From: Bacteroides ovatus
GTDB taxonomy: Bacteria > Bacteroidota > Bacteroidia > Bacteroidales > Bacteroidaceae
Assembly: GCF_001314995.1 (NCBI RefSeq)
Contig: NZ_CP012938.1
Coordinates: forward strand, 2,108,001-2,172,000
Reading direction: 5' to 3'
DNA length: 64,000 bases
The notes beneath the pieces are model-generated. The model saw only the letters and a list, made by a program, of their open reading frames with translations. It ran no database searches and was not told where the DNA came from. A program made the translations under genes and the position numbers. Numbering within the stretch: the stretch's first letter is position 1; each line of letters starts with the position of its first letter. This document shows, piece by piece, positions 1 to 9,179 of this stretch.

Positions 1-1
1 C

Positions 2-883
2 GACATAAAGTTATCGGACAAGCATAAATTAAGCCTCATCGGTTATCATGATAAAACCGCTAACGGATTCGGATCGGCCACAGAATATTTTACGTATACA
101 GCCAACTATTATTCTGCGGAAAAAGGACTGATTATCACTCCTGGACAAGCCACAAAAATAGATTGGGATAATCCAGAACGCACGGACCTTGTACTCAGTA
201 CGACCGGTAAAATAGGAAACACGAATGTCTCTATCAATAAAGGGATAGAAATGGACTTTGACTTCGGCGAGATTCCGGCACTGCACACTTCATTCTATCT
301 GTCAGGAGCATATATGGAATCCAAGACTTACTCTACAGACATCAACAGTAGCAATCCTACCGATCTACCTACTGAATATCAGGTAACCAATACCATTCCA
401 TTCAAAATTGTATATCCATCCGGGCTAAACTATAGCACTTACCGCCGCTTTACGAACACTCTGCGGATTGTGACCAATATCCCGGCACTGCGTATGGTAG
501 CTTCGTTCTCAACACAAGCCATCTGGTACAATTATTCCAAGAGCAACAATCCTCCGATGGACCCCATCGGATGGATAGACACAGACCTCTCTTATCATGA
601 AATAACAGCAGATATGCTGGCAGATGAGAACTACAAAATAAAAGGGGTATCATTGAAAAGCCAACGCAAGAATCCTAAAGACAATGTGCCAAGCAAAGCC
701 CCTATTACATGGTTAATGGCGGGACGCCTCACCAAGGAGCTGGGCAATATAGGCGGCATTTCATTCTATGCCAACAACATACTCTTTTACGAACCTTTTC
801 TCAAAAACTCTACCTCCAACACGCTAGTACAGCGTAATACAGGTAATTTCAGTTTTGGTGTCGAATTATTCTTTAATTTATAA
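2..883 (+). CDS. TonB-dependent receptor, C-terminal part (5' end outside window)
   Basis: The frame is open from the first bases of the window, so this is the end of a longer gene. The protein shows alternating beta strands with many aromatic and polar residues and closes with FSFGVELFFNL, a typical outer-membrane barrel end with a terminal hydrophobic/aromatic signature. The context, followed 8 bp later by a lipoprotein and then a second barrel protein, fits a TonB-dependent outer-membrane receptor. The substrate cannot be told because the plug domain is missing. A SusC-type receptor is the main alternative, but no SusD follows. Confidence 0.75.
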   Translation, partial: DIKLSDKHKLSLIGYHDKTANGFGSATEYFTYTANYYSAEKGLIITPGQATKIDWDNPERTDLVLSTTGKIGNTNVSINKGIEMDFDFGEIPALHTSFYLSGAYMESKTYSTDINSSNPTDLPTEYQVTNTIPFKIVYPSGLNYSTYRRFTNTLRIVTNIPALRMVASFSTQAIWYNYSKSNNPPMDPIGWIDTDLSYHEITADMLADENYKIKGVSLKSQRKNPKDNVPSKAPITWLMAGRLTKELGNIGGISFYANNILFYEPFLKNSTSNTLVQRNTGNFSFGVELFFNL

Positions 884-891
884 ATCACAAT

Positions 892-2079
892 ATGAATAGA
901 ACAATTTCTTTTATTACAAAAATGATGTTTGCGGCTGTCACAGTTATCATGGCTGCATGTTCCTCTGACGACAATGCCACACAAGCATTGACCGTACAAG
1001 TGAAAGTATCCATGCCCGAAGGATTCAAGTCCGACATTCTATATACAGGGCACACTGTTACAATGGGTAAATACACTGCCATTACAAACGAAAAAGGTAT
1101 AGCCACTTTCGAAGGAGTGATTCCCGATTTGTATGACATCTCTACTTCCTGCGAAATCACTGCAGAAGAATATGAAGAAATGACAGGCAACGATCCGCAA
1201 AATGAAAATTATGTGATTTCCGGCAGTCTATTGAAATATACTGTCGGCTCGTCAACAACCATCGAACTTCAAACAAGTATTTCTGCCAAACAATCAATTG
1301 TTATCAGCAAAGTTTACTATGCAGGAACCAAAGACAACAATAATAAAAATTATCTGGCAGGAAAGTACATTGAGTTCTTTAATAACTCGGACCAAACCGT
1401 TGATATAGCCGGACTTTATTTCGGACTGGTAGAGTCGGAAAGTACTCCTGCATATACGCTTGGCTCCACACCGGAATATATCTACCTAAAACAGATTTAT
1501 CGTTTCCCATCTAATGGAGTCACAGAAGTTGCACCGGGAGCCTCGATAATCGTTGCCAATAGTGCCATCGACCATACAGGAAATAATGAAGTAGATTTAT
1601 CCAAAGCCGACTTTGAAGCTAAAGATACGCAAGGGAAAACAACCAACAATCCTGCAACCCCGGCTGTAGAACTGATATATACAACATTTCCCACAATCAG
1701 TAATATGAATCTGGTACAAGGTGGTCCCTGTTCTGTTGTATTATTCAGTACGGATGAAGATGTAACCTCATGGGAAACTGTATACGTTGACGGTAAAGAT
1801 AAAGGAAGCAAGTTTGTCAAAACCCCTGTAAAATACATAATGGATGGTGTAGAATGTTTGAAAAACAAAAGTACGGGAGTAGATAAAAATTCCAAACGTC
1901 TTTACAACTACATTGATGCAGGCTATCAATACACGGAGGCTACCACCGGATATACCGGAGAAGTAGTCTACCGCAAAACAGCCAAGACAGAAAACGGGCG
2001 CACCATTCTTGCTGATACCAATAACAGCAGTAACGATTTTGCCGTATCAACTGAAATCAAACCGAGGGAATACAAATAA
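892..2079 (+). CDS. DUF4876-type surface lipoprotein
   Basis: 395 aa. The N-terminus is a lipoprotein signal with lipobox MAAC, making Cys23 the lipidated residue, followed by SSDD as expected for export. Residues about 30-125 look like an Ig/CNA-B-like beta domain. The stretch around 130-260 (IEFFNNSDQTVDIAGLYF) resembles a lamin-tail-like beta fold. Only 8 bp separate it from the receptor gene, so the two are probably co-transcribed and the lipoprotein may be the receptor's surface partner. The DUF4876 family call is from memory of the family; the biochemical role is unknown. Confidence 0.7.
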   Translation: MNRTISFITKMMFAAVTVIMAACSSDDNATQALTVQVKVSMPEGFKSDILYTGHTVTMGKYTAITNEKGIATFEGVIPDLYDISTSCEITAEEYEEMTGNDPQNENYVISGSLLKYTVGSSTTIELQTSISAKQSIVISKVYYAGTKDNNNKNYLAGKYIEFFNNSDQTVDIAGLYFGLVESESTPAYTLGSTPEYIYLKQIYRFPSNGVTEVAPGASIIVANSAIDHTGNNEVDLSKADFEAKDTQGKTTNNPATPAVELIYTTFPTISNMNLVQGGPCSVVLFSTDEDVTSWETVYVDGKDKGSKFVKTPVKYIMDGVECLKNKSTGVDKNSKRLYNYIDAGYQYTEATTGYTGEVVYRKTAKTENGRTILADTNNSSNDFAVSTEIKPREYK

Positions 2080-2089
2080 TAGAAAATAA

Positions 2090-2135
2090 AAGAGACTGTG
2101 CCCCAAGAACATATAACCTTCCGGTACAGTCTCTT
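2090..2135 (+). terminator. Hairpin between DUF4876 and DUF6850 genes
   Basis: AAGAGACTGT pairs with ACAGTCTCTT around a 26-nt loop. There is no long T-tract, so it may be a weak terminator or an mRNA processing/stability element separating the receptor-lipoprotein message from the downstream protease genes. Confidence 0.5.
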
Positions 2136-2170
2136 CAACTACTTCACGAAATAATTAAACCAATTCAGAA

Positions 2171-3736
2171 ATGATGATGAACCATCGATATATACTCTTT
2201 ACCGGTCTGATGGTAACTGCACTGTGCATACATGCCCAAGATATCGAATTACAGACAAAAGAAAAATACGAGTACGCCGATGCTACCCAGTTATGGAGAC
2301 GTACCCTGAATCCTGCCGGGCTCTCTTTGGATACGCTGACCAACCGGGGAATCAGTTATTTCGAATTCTCTCATCAGCAAGGCACACACTATCGGGTTCA
2401 GGACGGTGATGAGCAAAACAAATTATTGTTCACTTCGGAACGATACCAAAAAATTGGAAAATATCTCTACGGATACGGGCGTTTTACCTTTGACATGGGA
2501 CGGCAATTCAACCGTTCATGGAGCGACGTATTGCGTAGCCACCACTCCAATCCTTACTTTTCAGGAAGCTCCATCAAAGGAAAGTACGACTTCCAGAACT
2601 TCGACCTCTCGGCAGCGTTAGCCACTCTGCCTATCAAAAACTTCACTTTCGGCGCACGACTGGATTATAAAGTAGGAGATCTTTCCCGACTGAAAGACCC
2701 CCGTTCACGCACCAATCTGGCAGACTATCAACTGACTCCTGCCGTCACCTACACGTGGAACAAACACTCGCTGGGTCTTAGCGGTTATTACCATCGCAGA
2801 AAAGAAAAAATCCCTAACATCACCACCGTACAAACCGATCCGAACCTCAAATACTACACCTTCACCGGAATGGAAAATACTGATGGTACCACTGGTGGTT
2901 ACTCCGGTTTTGAACGTGAATTCGTCAACCATGAATTTGGCGGTGAATTGTCTTATCAATATAAAAACGAACGGATTCAAACACTTACTACCCTTTCATA
3001 CGCCAAAGGCAACGAAGACGTATGGGGAGACATCAAATATTCACCGGGAAAATATCACACCACCACCTACAACTTGCTTTCTATGAACCGGATCAAATCC
3101 GGACGCACAGAACACATCATCGACATTTCCATTAACTATCAGACCGGAAAAGCCGACGAATACCGTCAGGAAAAAATAATAGAAAAAGATCCGGTAACAG
3201 GTATCGAATCTTCCTACTGGAACACACTTCTCACGTACGACGAACGTTACACCGTCGATTTACTCAATGCCAATCTGCACTACCGCCTGTTGTGGAGTAA
3301 TCATCACACCGGAGAAGCCACAGCCTACGCAGGCGCACGCGCCTATTTTCAATCGGTAGAAGATCAATACAATCTTCCGTCTTCATCGCTTACAGTCCGA
3401 CAGGCAACTATCTGCATGGAGGGCGGATATTCATTCCTGCGCAAAAACAACCGTTCATTATGGATAGAAGCAGAAGCCGGATATCACATTTCGCTATCAT
3501 CGGACCTGTCACTCAACGATCCGTCCACTGAATACGCCCAAAGTGTGCTTTTACCCGACATGACCTATTATGGAGCATCGTATGCGCACGGAAAACTTCA
3601 AATACAATATCAAATGCCTGTAACTATAAAGAAACACACCAACGTGTGGTTCGTCAAAGCCACAGGAGCATATCTGAAGACCGACAAGAAAACCGATTCC
3701 AAAATGTTCGGAATAAGTCTCGGATTGTACCATTAA
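2171..3736 (+). CDS. DUF6850-type outer-membrane beta-barrel protein
   Basis: 521 aa with a signal peptide ending near HAQ (residue about 23). The body is a long run of amphipathic beta strands, and the LNPAGL motif near the N-terminus is one I associate with the DUF6850 outer-membrane family. It may pair with the preceding DUF4876 lipoprotein, with which such barrels are often found. There are two adjacent ATGs at the start. Function and substrate are unknown. A porin-like or assembly role is possible. Confidence 0.65.
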   Translation: MMMNHRYILFTGLMVTALCIHAQDIELQTKEKYEYADATQLWRRTLNPAGLSLDTLTNRGISYFEFSHQQGTHYRVQDGDEQNKLLFTSERYQKIGKYLYGYGRFTFDMGRQFNRSWSDVLRSHHSNPYFSGSSIKGKYDFQNFDLSAALATLPIKNFTFGARLDYKVGDLSRLKDPRSRTNLADYQLTPAVTYTWNKHSLGLSGYYHRRKEKIPNITTVQTDPNLKYYTFTGMENTDGTTGGYSGFEREFVNHEFGGELSYQYKNERIQTLTTLSYAKGNEDVWGDIKYSPGKYHTTTYNLLSMNRIKSGRTEHIIDISINYQTGKADEYRQEKIIEKDPVTGIESSYWNTLLTYDERYTVDLLNANLHYRLLWSNHHTGEATAYAGARAYFQSVEDQYNLPSSSLTVRQATICMEGGYSFLRKNNRSLWIEAEAGYHISLSSDLSLNDPSTEYAQSVLLPDMTYYGASYAHGKLQIQYQMPVTIKKHTNVWFVKATGAYLKTDKKTDSKMFGISLGLYH

Positions 3737-3780
3737 CCTTCCTCACCCCACAAAAACCAACCAGATAATTTACACCAATC

Positions 3781-5970
3781 ATGATGAGAATTGCCAATAA
3801 CAAACTTCGGTTGCTACTCCTGCTGCTCTTTCCCACCCTCCTTTGGGGTAACTCTGCCCCCATGTTTCACATCCGGCAAAACGCTAAAGGATGTTTTGTA
3901 GAAATACCCAAACGGTTGATAAACCGGGATTTTCTGTTAGCAGCCCGTGTGATGACCGTCAGTTCTCCCAATAATAAAGTTAAACTTTATGCAGGCCAGC
4001 GACTTTATGATCCGGTATGGATACGTTTGAAATATGACAAAGAACAGTTATATCTATTACGTCCCGACTCCAAAAACTTATGTGAGGACACAACTCATCT
4101 TTCATATCCGGCCTATGCGCGCAATGCTATCACTCCCATAGCGGAATCCTGGAAAATAGAACAGGAGACAGACAGCTCGATTGTTGTAAACTGGAGCAAA
4201 TTTCTTAGTGAGCCCATAGAAGGTGTAGACCCCTTTGGAGGGAAAACGTCACCAGGACGCTCCCTGCCCCAACTCAATAAAATACTTCAGGTAGACGTCC
4301 ACGAAAAGAACCTGGAAGTCAGCGTACAGTATGGTTTTGAAGGAACCACCCAACCTTTCCTCACTACCATACGGAAATCGCTGTTACTACTGCCTGAGCA
4401 ACCTATGCAACCACGTATACACGATGCCCGGGTAGGATATGACAATATCCCTAAACGGAAATTCAACTTCGATACTCCCTCAATCGCAGCGGAAAACTAC
4501 ATCACCCGCTTCCGGATTGTCCCCTCTCCTAAAGATGTACGCAGTTATTTGCAAGGCAAACAAGTGAAGCCTCAACAACCCATCGTTTTTTATATAGACG
4601 ATGCCTTCCCTCCTCTTTGGAAAAAAGCCATACGCAAAGGAATACTGGATTGGAACAAAGCATTCGAAGAGATTGGCTTTAAAGAAGTTATGCAAGCAAA
4701 GACATACGCCGAAGCCGGACCGGAGTTCGATCCGAACGATATACGTTTCAACTGTTTCCGATATGTAGTCAGCGATTTCCCGAACGCAATGGGAAAACAC
4801 TGGGTAGACCCGCGTTCAGGAGAAATTCTGCAAGCAGACGTATTGTTTCACAGTAATGTCATAGCCCTGCTACGCAAATGGTATTTCCTGCAAACATCAG
4901 CCTACCATCCTGCGGCACGCACGAAAACACTACCGGATGACATAACGGCACAATTAATCCGTTACGCCGCCGCCCATGAGATAGGTCACTGCCTCGGACT
5001 GGAACATAATTTCAAAGCCTCGTATGCCCATAATACAGAAGACCTGCGTCGTCCGGAATTTACAGAACGTTACGGCACCACCCCGTCCATCATGGATTAT
5101 GCCCGGTTCAATTATGTCGCCCAACCGGGAGACGGCGTCCGTTACGTATTACCTCCCCTGTTGGGAGTATACGACCGATACGCCATCCGTATCGGATACG
5201 CCTATCTCTCCCGCGAGAACACCCGAACTGTAGCCGGATGGATAGATGAAAAACAAAACGACCCCATGTATCATTGCGGACGCATGGCACCGAGCACCAT
5301 TCCCACTGATCCTACCGTTCAAACCTCCGATCTCGGTAATGACCCCGTCGCATCGGCAACCTACGGAATCCGCAACCTTCAACAAATATTGACGCAATTG
5401 CCGGAATGGAACAAAAAACGTCTGACAGATAACCCGTTTGAGGAGATGCCCGCCACCTATACCGATTTGCAGCAAGCCTATTTCGACCATCTGGAACGTG
5501 TGATTCCTTTTATTGGTTTCTCCGATGAAGTATCCGGAAAAGCTGTCGAATTTCTTTGGAAAGAACTGCTTGGCGGATACAACTTCCTACGGACGGATGC
5601 CGTATGCAAATATGCCGGCAACCCAACCGAAGCCATCATAAAAGCACAAAAGACAATTATTGAAAAGATGTTTGGCAGAATCATTGCCGAACGAATCTCT
5701 TCGAACGAAACACCAGCAGGATTTACCTACGCCCATTATCTGGAAGTCTCTGCCAACTATCTTTTTACGGACAAGACACCGGACATATTCACACGACATT
5801 TGCAGGAAAGCTATCTCCAGACCTTGCAATCATTGCTAACAGAAGCACGTACCTCCTCTTTCAGTGTACTCTTCTCCCCTACGGTCAGCGAGCATCTTAC
5901 CCGCATCCGCGAACAGTTAACAACTAATCCTTCTACCTGGAATAATTATTTAAAAAACAAAATACAATGA
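3781..5970 (+). CDS. Zinc-dependent metzincin-like metalloprotease (DUF5117/DUF4953 type)
   Basis: 729 aa with an N-terminal hydrophobic signal sequence. The zinc site is complete: H399-E400-x-x-H403-x-x-G406-x-x-H409 (AAHEIGHCLGLEH), followed by a Met-turn SIMDY at M438, both hallmarks of metzincins. The N-terminal part resembles DUF5117 and the C-terminal helical part DUF4953. It is exported, so it acts in the periplasm or at the surface. Its stop codon overlaps the start of the S46 peptidase gene by 4 bp, so the two proteases are translationally coupled. Substrates are unknown. Confidence 0.85.
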   Translation: MMRIANNKLRLLLLLLFPTLLWGNSAPMFHIRQNAKGCFVEIPKRLINRDFLLAARVMTVSSPNNKVKLYAGQRLYDPVWIRLKYDKEQLYLLRPDSKNLCEDTTHLSYPAYARNAITPIAESWKIEQETDSSIVVNWSKFLSEPIEGVDPFGGKTSPGRSLPQLNKILQVDVHEKNLEVSVQYGFEGTTQPFLTTIRKSLLLLPEQPMQPRIHDARVGYDNIPKRKFNFDTPSIAAENYITRFRIVPSPKDVRSYLQGKQVKPQQPIVFYIDDAFPPLWKKAIRKGILDWNKAFEEIGFKEVMQAKTYAEAGPEFDPNDIRFNCFRYVVSDFPNAMGKHWVDPRSGEILQADVLFHSNVIALLRKWYFLQTSAYHPAARTKTLPDDITAQLIRYAAAHEIGHCLGLEHNFKASYAHNTEDLRRPEFTERYGTTPSIMDYARFNYVAQPGDGVRYVLPPLLGVYDRYAIRIGYAYLSRENTRTVAGWIDEKQNDPMYHCGRMAPSTIPTDPTVQTSDLGNDPVASATYGIRNLQQILTQLPEWNKKRLTDNPFEEMPATYTDLQQAYFDHLERVIPFIGFSDEVSGKAVEFLWKELLGGYNFLRTDAVCKYAGNPTEAIIKAQKTIIEKMFGRIIAERISSNETPAGFTYAHYLEVSANYLFTDKTPDIFTRHLQESYLQTLQSLLTEARTSSFSVLFSPTVSEHLTRIREQLTTNPSTWNNYLKNKIQ

Positions 5971-8174
5971 AGCTAACTACCATTATTTCCGCCTTCTACC
6001 TCCTCTGCCTGTTGTGCATACAGCCCGTGCATGCCGATGGAGGCTTCTGGCTGCCTACTCAAATACAAGGAAAAGTACATCAGGCAATGAAAAAACAGGG
6101 ATTGCGCCTTAGTGAAAAAGATATTTACGACATCAACCAGTCGTGTCTGTCGAATGCTACCCTTTCATTAAGTTATGACAACAGTACATTTTCTCCCTCT
6201 GCCAGTGCCTCTTTCATCTCCGGTGAAGGACTGGTATTGACCAACTTCCACTGTGTCGCACGTTATCTCGAACATATCTCCGATGCAAACCACGATTACG
6301 TGAAGCATGGCTGCTGGGCTACCCAACGCAGCGAAGAGACTTATCTTCCGAATTTACAGGTCAATCAATTAATCACTATCAAAGACGTAACGACGGAAAT
6401 AACACAAGATACCGGAAATCTTACCGATCAGGCACTTACCCAAAAGATCAACGAGAACGGGAATAAAATTGTCAAATCCCAAGCCAAAGGTCGTGGTGTA
6501 GAAGGAAAAATCTACTCCTTATTTGGTGGCAGACAATACATCCTGGCTGTCTTCCGCTGCTTCAAGGATGTGCGTATCGTAGCCGCTCCCCCCATCTCGA
6601 TAGGGAAATTCGGAGGCGACACAGACAACTGGCAATGGCCCCGTTACTCTGCCGATTTCGCCATCTTGCGCGTTTATGCCAACGATAAAAATCAACCGGC
6701 AGCCTACAACAAGCAGAACCGCCCCTATCAACCCGACGCTCATTTGTCTATCTCTACCAAAGGAGTGAAACCCGATGATTTTGTAATGGTTGCCGGCTAT
6801 CCTGCACAAACAAGGCAATATGTCCCTTCGTTTGCCCTTGAGAAAATTGTATTCAAAGACACGCAAGCAGAAGCAGATATTGCCAAAATCAAGCTCGACT
6901 TCTACACACAACGTAAAGAAACGGCTGCCGACTCGCTTTATTCCTACTATAACATTAAGGCCGGAAGCGCTGCTAATGTCTATCTAAAATCAATTGGTGA
7001 GATCAGTGGTGTGAAAGAATCCGGCATCATTGCCCGGAAACAGCAGGAGGAACAGGCGATGACAGGATGGATTCTGTCTGATGACACCCGTACGCAACGC
7101 TACGGGGCAACATTGCTCGATGATATGAAAGCAAACTACGAACGTCTTACCCAACTGAACTTCACAGACCAGATGTTTCGCGAAGTCGCACTTTATGGTG
7201 CCAACGTCATTCCTTTTGCCGGAAAATTTGAAAAACTGGTGCAAATGGAACAAAGAAAAAGCAAGAATGTAAAGACTGCCATGAAAGGAGAAATCCGCAA
7301 ACTGAAACCGCTTACCGTAGCATTCTATCGTGATTTCAGACCTGAAGACGACAAATATATCATGAAAAAGATGTTGGCTTATTATCTGGATCACGTAGAT
7401 TCTATTTTCTACTCCACAGCATTGAAAAAGGTAGAAAAGCATTACCCTCAACATCTTTCTGCCTATATAGACAGCCTGTACGATCATTCCCCCCTGCGTA
7501 ATCAAGAAAGTATGCTCGCACTTCTGGACAGTGTACCGACACAAGGAACAGCTGCACTGTCACAAGATGGGCTGTATCAGTTGTCACTCGGTTTCTATCT
7601 GGTGTATGTAGAAAAAATAAACCGTTTGAAACAAGCGTATCAGAATAAAAACATGAAACTCTACTCTTTGTATCTGCAAGCATACGCTGAAAAGAACAAG
7701 GGGACACAAATTGCATTTGACGCCAACCGCACCCTGCGTTATTCTACGGGAAAAGTAAAGGCAGCCGTTCCCAGCGAAGGAGTCATCTATACTCCATTTA
7801 CAACTGTTGACGGAATGCTCAGCCGTCATCGCCTTTATGCCGGAAACAAGGACTTCAATCTGCCGGCACGTTTCGTCAAACTCATCGAACACCGCCAACC
7901 CAGTAACTACTTTAGCCAGAAAGTGACACCCACCTGTTGTTTCCTGACAGATGCACATACCACTTCTGGTAGTTCGGGCAGTCCGGTATTGAATGCCAAA
8001 GGAGAAGTGGTGGGTATCAACTTCGACCGTATCTGGCAGGGACTTAGTTCCGACTACGAAACTGTAGGAAATGAGAAAAGTCGTAACATCGCAGTAGATA
8101 TCCGCTATGTGTTATGGACTTTGGAGCAATATTCACGTTCCCAATACATATTAGACGAATTGGACATTCACTAA
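5967..8174 (+). CDS. S46 family dipeptidyl-peptidase, DPP11-like
   Basis: 735 aa with a signal peptide cleaved near VHA-DG (residue about 23). The catalytic triad is His95 (TNFHC), Asp230 (SADFAIL) and Ser670 (GSSGSP). The residue 18 after the serine, which sets specificity in the family, is Arg688 (NFDRIW). Arg there marks DPP11 (Asp/Glu at P1), whereas DPP7 has Gly. Unusual points are TNFHC where TNHHC is common, GSSGSP where GNSGSP is common, and the N-terminus ADGGFW in place of the usual DEGMW. It should release dipeptides from peptides in the periplasm, probably acting after the upstream metalloprotease. Confidence 0.9.
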   Translation: MKLTTIISAFYLLCLLCIQPVHADGGFWLPTQIQGKVHQAMKKQGLRLSEKDIYDINQSCLSNATLSLSYDNSTFSPSASASFISGEGLVLTNFHCVARYLEHISDANHDYVKHGCWATQRSEETYLPNLQVNQLITIKDVTTEITQDTGNLTDQALTQKINENGNKIVKSQAKGRGVEGKIYSLFGGRQYILAVFRCFKDVRIVAAPPISIGKFGGDTDNWQWPRYSADFAILRVYANDKNQPAAYNKQNRPYQPDAHLSISTKGVKPDDFVMVAGYPAQTRQYVPSFALEKIVFKDTQAEADIAKIKLDFYTQRKETAADSLYSYYNIKAGSAANVYLKSIGEISGVKESGIIARKQQEEQAMTGWILSDDTRTQRYGATLLDDMKANYERLTQLNFTDQMFREVALYGANVIPFAGKFEKLVQMEQRKSKNVKTAMKGEIRKLKPLTVAFYRDFRPEDDKYIMKKMLAYYLDHVDSIFYSTALKKVEKHYPQHLSAYIDSLYDHSPLRNQESMLALLDSVPTQGTAALSQDGLYQLSLGFYLVYVEKINRLKQAYQNKNMKLYSLYLQAYAEKNKGTQIAFDANRTLRYSTGKVKAAVPSEGVIYTPFTTVDGMLSRHRLYAGNKDFNLPARFVKLIEHRQPSNYFSQKVTPTCCFLTDAHTTSGSSGSPVLNAKGEVVGINFDRIWQGLSSDYETVGNEKSRNIAVDIRYVLWTLEQYSRSQYILDELDIH

Positions 8175-8195
8175 CTTAGTAAATTCTATATAAAA

Positions 8196-8765
8196 ATGTT
8201 ATCTCCCAAAACGCTCAAATACTTACGTTTAACGCACCGTTATGTATCTTTCATTTGTGCAGGCATCCTGTTTGTCTATCTCCTTTCCGGCTTCCTGCTC
8301 AACCACCGGAAAGAATTTACATTCATGAATCAGAAAAAGGAACGTACGGTGGACTATATATTCCAGCTCCCTGCCAATAAAGACGATTTTACAGAAGCCG
8401 ATGCACGAAAGATTATCTCCGATCTCTCATGCAATCCCGACCTGTATAACCGTTTCAGCCTCAGTAAAAACAAACTGACCATCTTTGGCAAAGAACAATT
8501 GGTAATCAAGTTGGATGCAACCAGCCAGCAAGCATTTATTAAAGAAATGCATCGTCCTGCTTTCCTAACCGCATTGAATAAGCTACATCGCAATCCGGGT
8601 TCTTTATGGACAATAACCTCCGATGCATTCCTCTTACTCATGTTTATTTTGCTCATCACCGGGTTACTGATTGTTCCCGGGAAAAAGGGATTGTGGGGCA
8701 TCGGCGGAATTCTAACGATAATAGGAATTTTAATACCTATATTGATTTACTGGATGATAGTATAA
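8196..8765 (+). CDS. PepSY-associated transmembrane protein
   Basis: 189 aa. Transmembrane segments lie at about 17-35, 145-160 and 170-188, with a PepSY-like soluble part between them. The HRYVSF and LHRNPGSLW motifs are typical of the PepSY-associated TM family. In Bacteroidetes these often sit beside TonB-dependent iron or haem uptake genes, so its place 21 bp after the peptidase gene hints that the whole locus serves metal or haem-linked nutrient capture. That link is inference. Confidence 0.75.
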   Translation: MLSPKTLKYLRLTHRYVSFICAGILFVYLLSGFLLNHRKEFTFMNQKKERTVDYIFQLPANKDDFTEADARKIISDLSCNPDLYNRFSLSKNKLTIFGKEQLVIKLDATSQQAFIKEMHRPAFLTALNKLHRNPGSLWTITSDAFLLLMFILLITGLLIVPGKKGLWGIGGILTIIGILIPILIYWMIV

Positions 8766-8826
8766 TTTCTTATTTTTATTCATCCGTATGCATCTTTCTG
8801 TACTTTCTTTCCGTATCGCAGAAAAC

Positions 8827-8856
8827 AAAAAAGGACCTTTATTCAAGGTCCTTTTT
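8827..8856 (-). terminator. Bidirectional intrinsic terminator
   Basis: An AAAAAAGGACC stem pairs with GGTCCTTTTT around a 9-nt loop and carries T-tracts in both directions. It can end the + strand protease operon and the - strand small-protein gene, whose stop codon lies inside the loop. Confidence 0.8.
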
Positions 8857-9051
8857 AATCACTTCGTCCATTTCTTTTATACGTTTCTCACGGTTTTTAA
8901 TAGGACCGTCTTTCTTGTCATTCTTGAATACGTCATCGGCACGGTCGGCAACCTCGCCGCTCCATTCTTCAAACTGGTCCTTAGCCGGACGACCATTCGG
9001 CTCGATATTTTCCTCGGCTATCGAATCATGCCTGTTAATCATATCATCCAT
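8839..9051 (-). CDS. Small charged protein of unknown function
   Basis: 70 aa starting at MDDMINRH. An upstream in-frame ATG would add 44 low-quality residues, and I prefer the internal start because the charged, helical sequence begins there. The protein is rich in Asp, Glu and Lys with no signal peptide, so it is cytoplasmic. I recognise no domain. It lies downstream of the HTH gene on the same strand with a gap of about 130 bp, and could share its transcript. Its stop codon falls in the loop of a strong terminator. Confidence 0.55.
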   Translation of the reverse strand: MDDMINRHDSIAEENIEPNGRPAKDQFEEWSGEVADRADDVFKNDKKDGPIKNREKRIKEMDEVIKKDLE

Positions 9052-9179
9052 AAGTTTTCGTTTTAAAAGTTTATGGCTATAAGACAATACAAACGAAGAA
9101 AAGTTTTCTATTTTAATGATTTTTGAAGAAATCAGCCATGTTATTATACTATCAAAGAAACACTCCAGCCCAATCTGTG

